Shown here: one piece after another, positions 4,823-5,348 of the stretch
How positions within the stretch are numbered: position 1 is the first letter of the stretch
Layout: each line of letters starts with the position of its first letter
Assembly (NCBI GenBank): GCA_003663115.1
Contig: QMZJ01000092.1
Coordinates: 1-5,348, forward strand
Source of the DNA: Candidatus Altarchaeales archaeon
GTDB taxonomy: Archaea > Altiarchaeota > Altiarchaeia > IMC4 > QMZM01
Length of the DNA stretch: 5,348 bases
Direction: 5' to 3'
Made by a program: the position numbers and the translations under genes
The notes under the pieces: generated by a model
The model's database searches: none
What the model was told of the DNA's origin: nothing
Seen by the model: the letters and a program-made list of their open reading frames with translations, nothing else

Positions 4823-5348
4823 TTATACCTCCGTTATTATACCCCCCGCGCACGTATCTCCTCTTTCAAAGACAAACCTTCCAAGCTCGGGCGTGTCATT
4901 GAAATTTTCTATGATAATCGGCTGAGATGTTTTAACTATTACATCTGCTACCTCTCTGTTCCTAATTTCATCTGCATCTTCTGTCAGAACTTTAAGGGTT
5001 GAAGAGTCAATAACCCTTTCTATCTTTTCTATTTCACACACAACCTCCTGAGTTGCACATTTCAGTTTTATACGTTCCCCTTTTTTGTATGGTTCTTTAT
5101 CTAACCAAAAGACATGGGCATTAAATTTATCGGTTATCTTTGGTTGATTCTGTGGTGTCGATATCACATTCCCCCGGTCAAGGAATAATTTATCCACCAG
5201 GGTCACTCCAGTACTTCTACCGGCTTGTGCAGATTCTGGGTATTGATAGCTTCCCGGTCCAAATGGATTTTCTTTATCGCTCTGCCATTCGATGATATGC
5301 TTTATACGGGTTTTTTCCATACTCGGCAACACTATAATCCTTTCCCCG
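4823..5348 (-). CDS. cysN: sulfate adenylyltransferase large-subunit-like GTPase, CysN family (C-terminal part)
   Basis: The frame runs in from the right edge (first full codon at 5347) and gives the last 174 residues. CysN is the GTPase subunit that, with CysD, makes adenylylsulfate (APS) from sulfate and ATP. Visible are most of EF-Tu-like domain II (GERIIVLPSMEKTRIKHI ... AQAGRSTGVTLVDK ... RGNVIS) and domain III (ITDKFNAHVFWLDKEPYKKG, CATQEVVCEIEKIERVIDSS, ELGRFVFERGDTCAGGIITE). F-A-H-V-F-W and the I-D-S-S-T-L stretch point to CysN rather than a translation factor, though the GRFVFERG.T.AGGII ending recalls EF-1alpha. No APS kinase domain follows, so this is not a CysNC fusion. The GTPase domain with its P-loop lies outside the window and cannot be checked. 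The GTG at 5332 is internal, because the frame continues upstream with the expected GERII residues. Confidence 0.78.
   Translation of the reverse strand, partial: GERIIVLPSMEKTRIKHIIEWQSDKENPFGPGSYQYPESAQAGRSTGVTLVDKLFLDRGNVISTPQNQPKITDKFNAHVFWLDKEPYKKGERIKLKCATQEVVCEIEKIERVIDSSTLKVLTEDADEIRNREVADVIVKTSQPIIIENFNDTPELGRFVFERGDTCAGGIITEV
4827..4832 (-). promoter_or_regulatory. ribosome binding site of the phosphatase-family gene
   Basis: Read on the minus strand, GGAGGT lies within the last codons of the CysN-type gene, 6 bases before the ATG at 4820. It fixes the start there rather than at the longer frame from 4853, and it implies coupled translation of the two genes. Confidence 0.8.

Noticed and set aside
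4821..4853. Longer N-terminal start for the hydrolase
   Set aside because: The extra residues (MRGGYNNGGIK) precede the usual first strand of the fold, and a GGAGGT site points to the ATG at 4820.

Overview
The window looks archaeal. It has a valyl-tRNA synthetase of the archaeal kind that lacks the C-terminal coiled-coil arm of bacterial enzymes. It also has a short AbrB-fold regulator paired with a TauE/SafE-type membrane protein, TATA-box-like AT-rich promoter elements, strong GGAGG-type ribosome binding sites, and heavy use of AGA/AGG and ATA codons. An anaerobic euryarchaeon (methanogen, Archaeoglobus or ANME-like) fits, but this placement is an impression from protein style, not a proven assignment.

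Left part (1-2886, plus strand): the last 42 codons of an unidentified gene, then the valyl-tRNA synthetase gene, then a short, extremely basic protein of unknown function that starts at the synthetase stop codon. A perfect 10-bp hairpin follows and probably ends this transcription unit. The longest valS frame opens at an ATG at 117, but the first 20 or so codons are about 80% A+T and look like a leader. The AGGAGG at 180-185 and the protein sequence both point to a start at about 186-198, where there is no ATG. Initiation at a non-standard codon (ATT at 195) is a real possibility.

Middle (2887-4106, plus strand): a 270-base gap holds the terminator-like hairpin, a TATA-like box and a set of short palindromes and phased half-sites around the expected transcription start. 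It leads into a two-gene unit of a 59-residue AbrB/SpoVT-type DNA-binding protein and a 253-residue TSUP (TauE/SafE) transporter. The palindromes are plausible autoregulatory operators.

Right part (4083-5348, minus strand): the C-terminal 174 residues of a CysN-family sulfate adenylyltransferase GTPase subunit, running in from the right edge, followed two bases later by a 245-residue alkaline-phosphatase-superfamily hydrolase with a full set of metal ligands. The hydrolase gene and the transporter gene converge and overlap by 24 bases at their 3' ends.

The right half therefore reads as a possible sulfur-anion locus: sulfate activation (CysN), a hydrolase of unknown substrate, and a TauE/SafE-type exporter with its own regulator. 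The functional link is inferred from adjacency. I see no transposon, CRISPR array, tRNA or rRNA.
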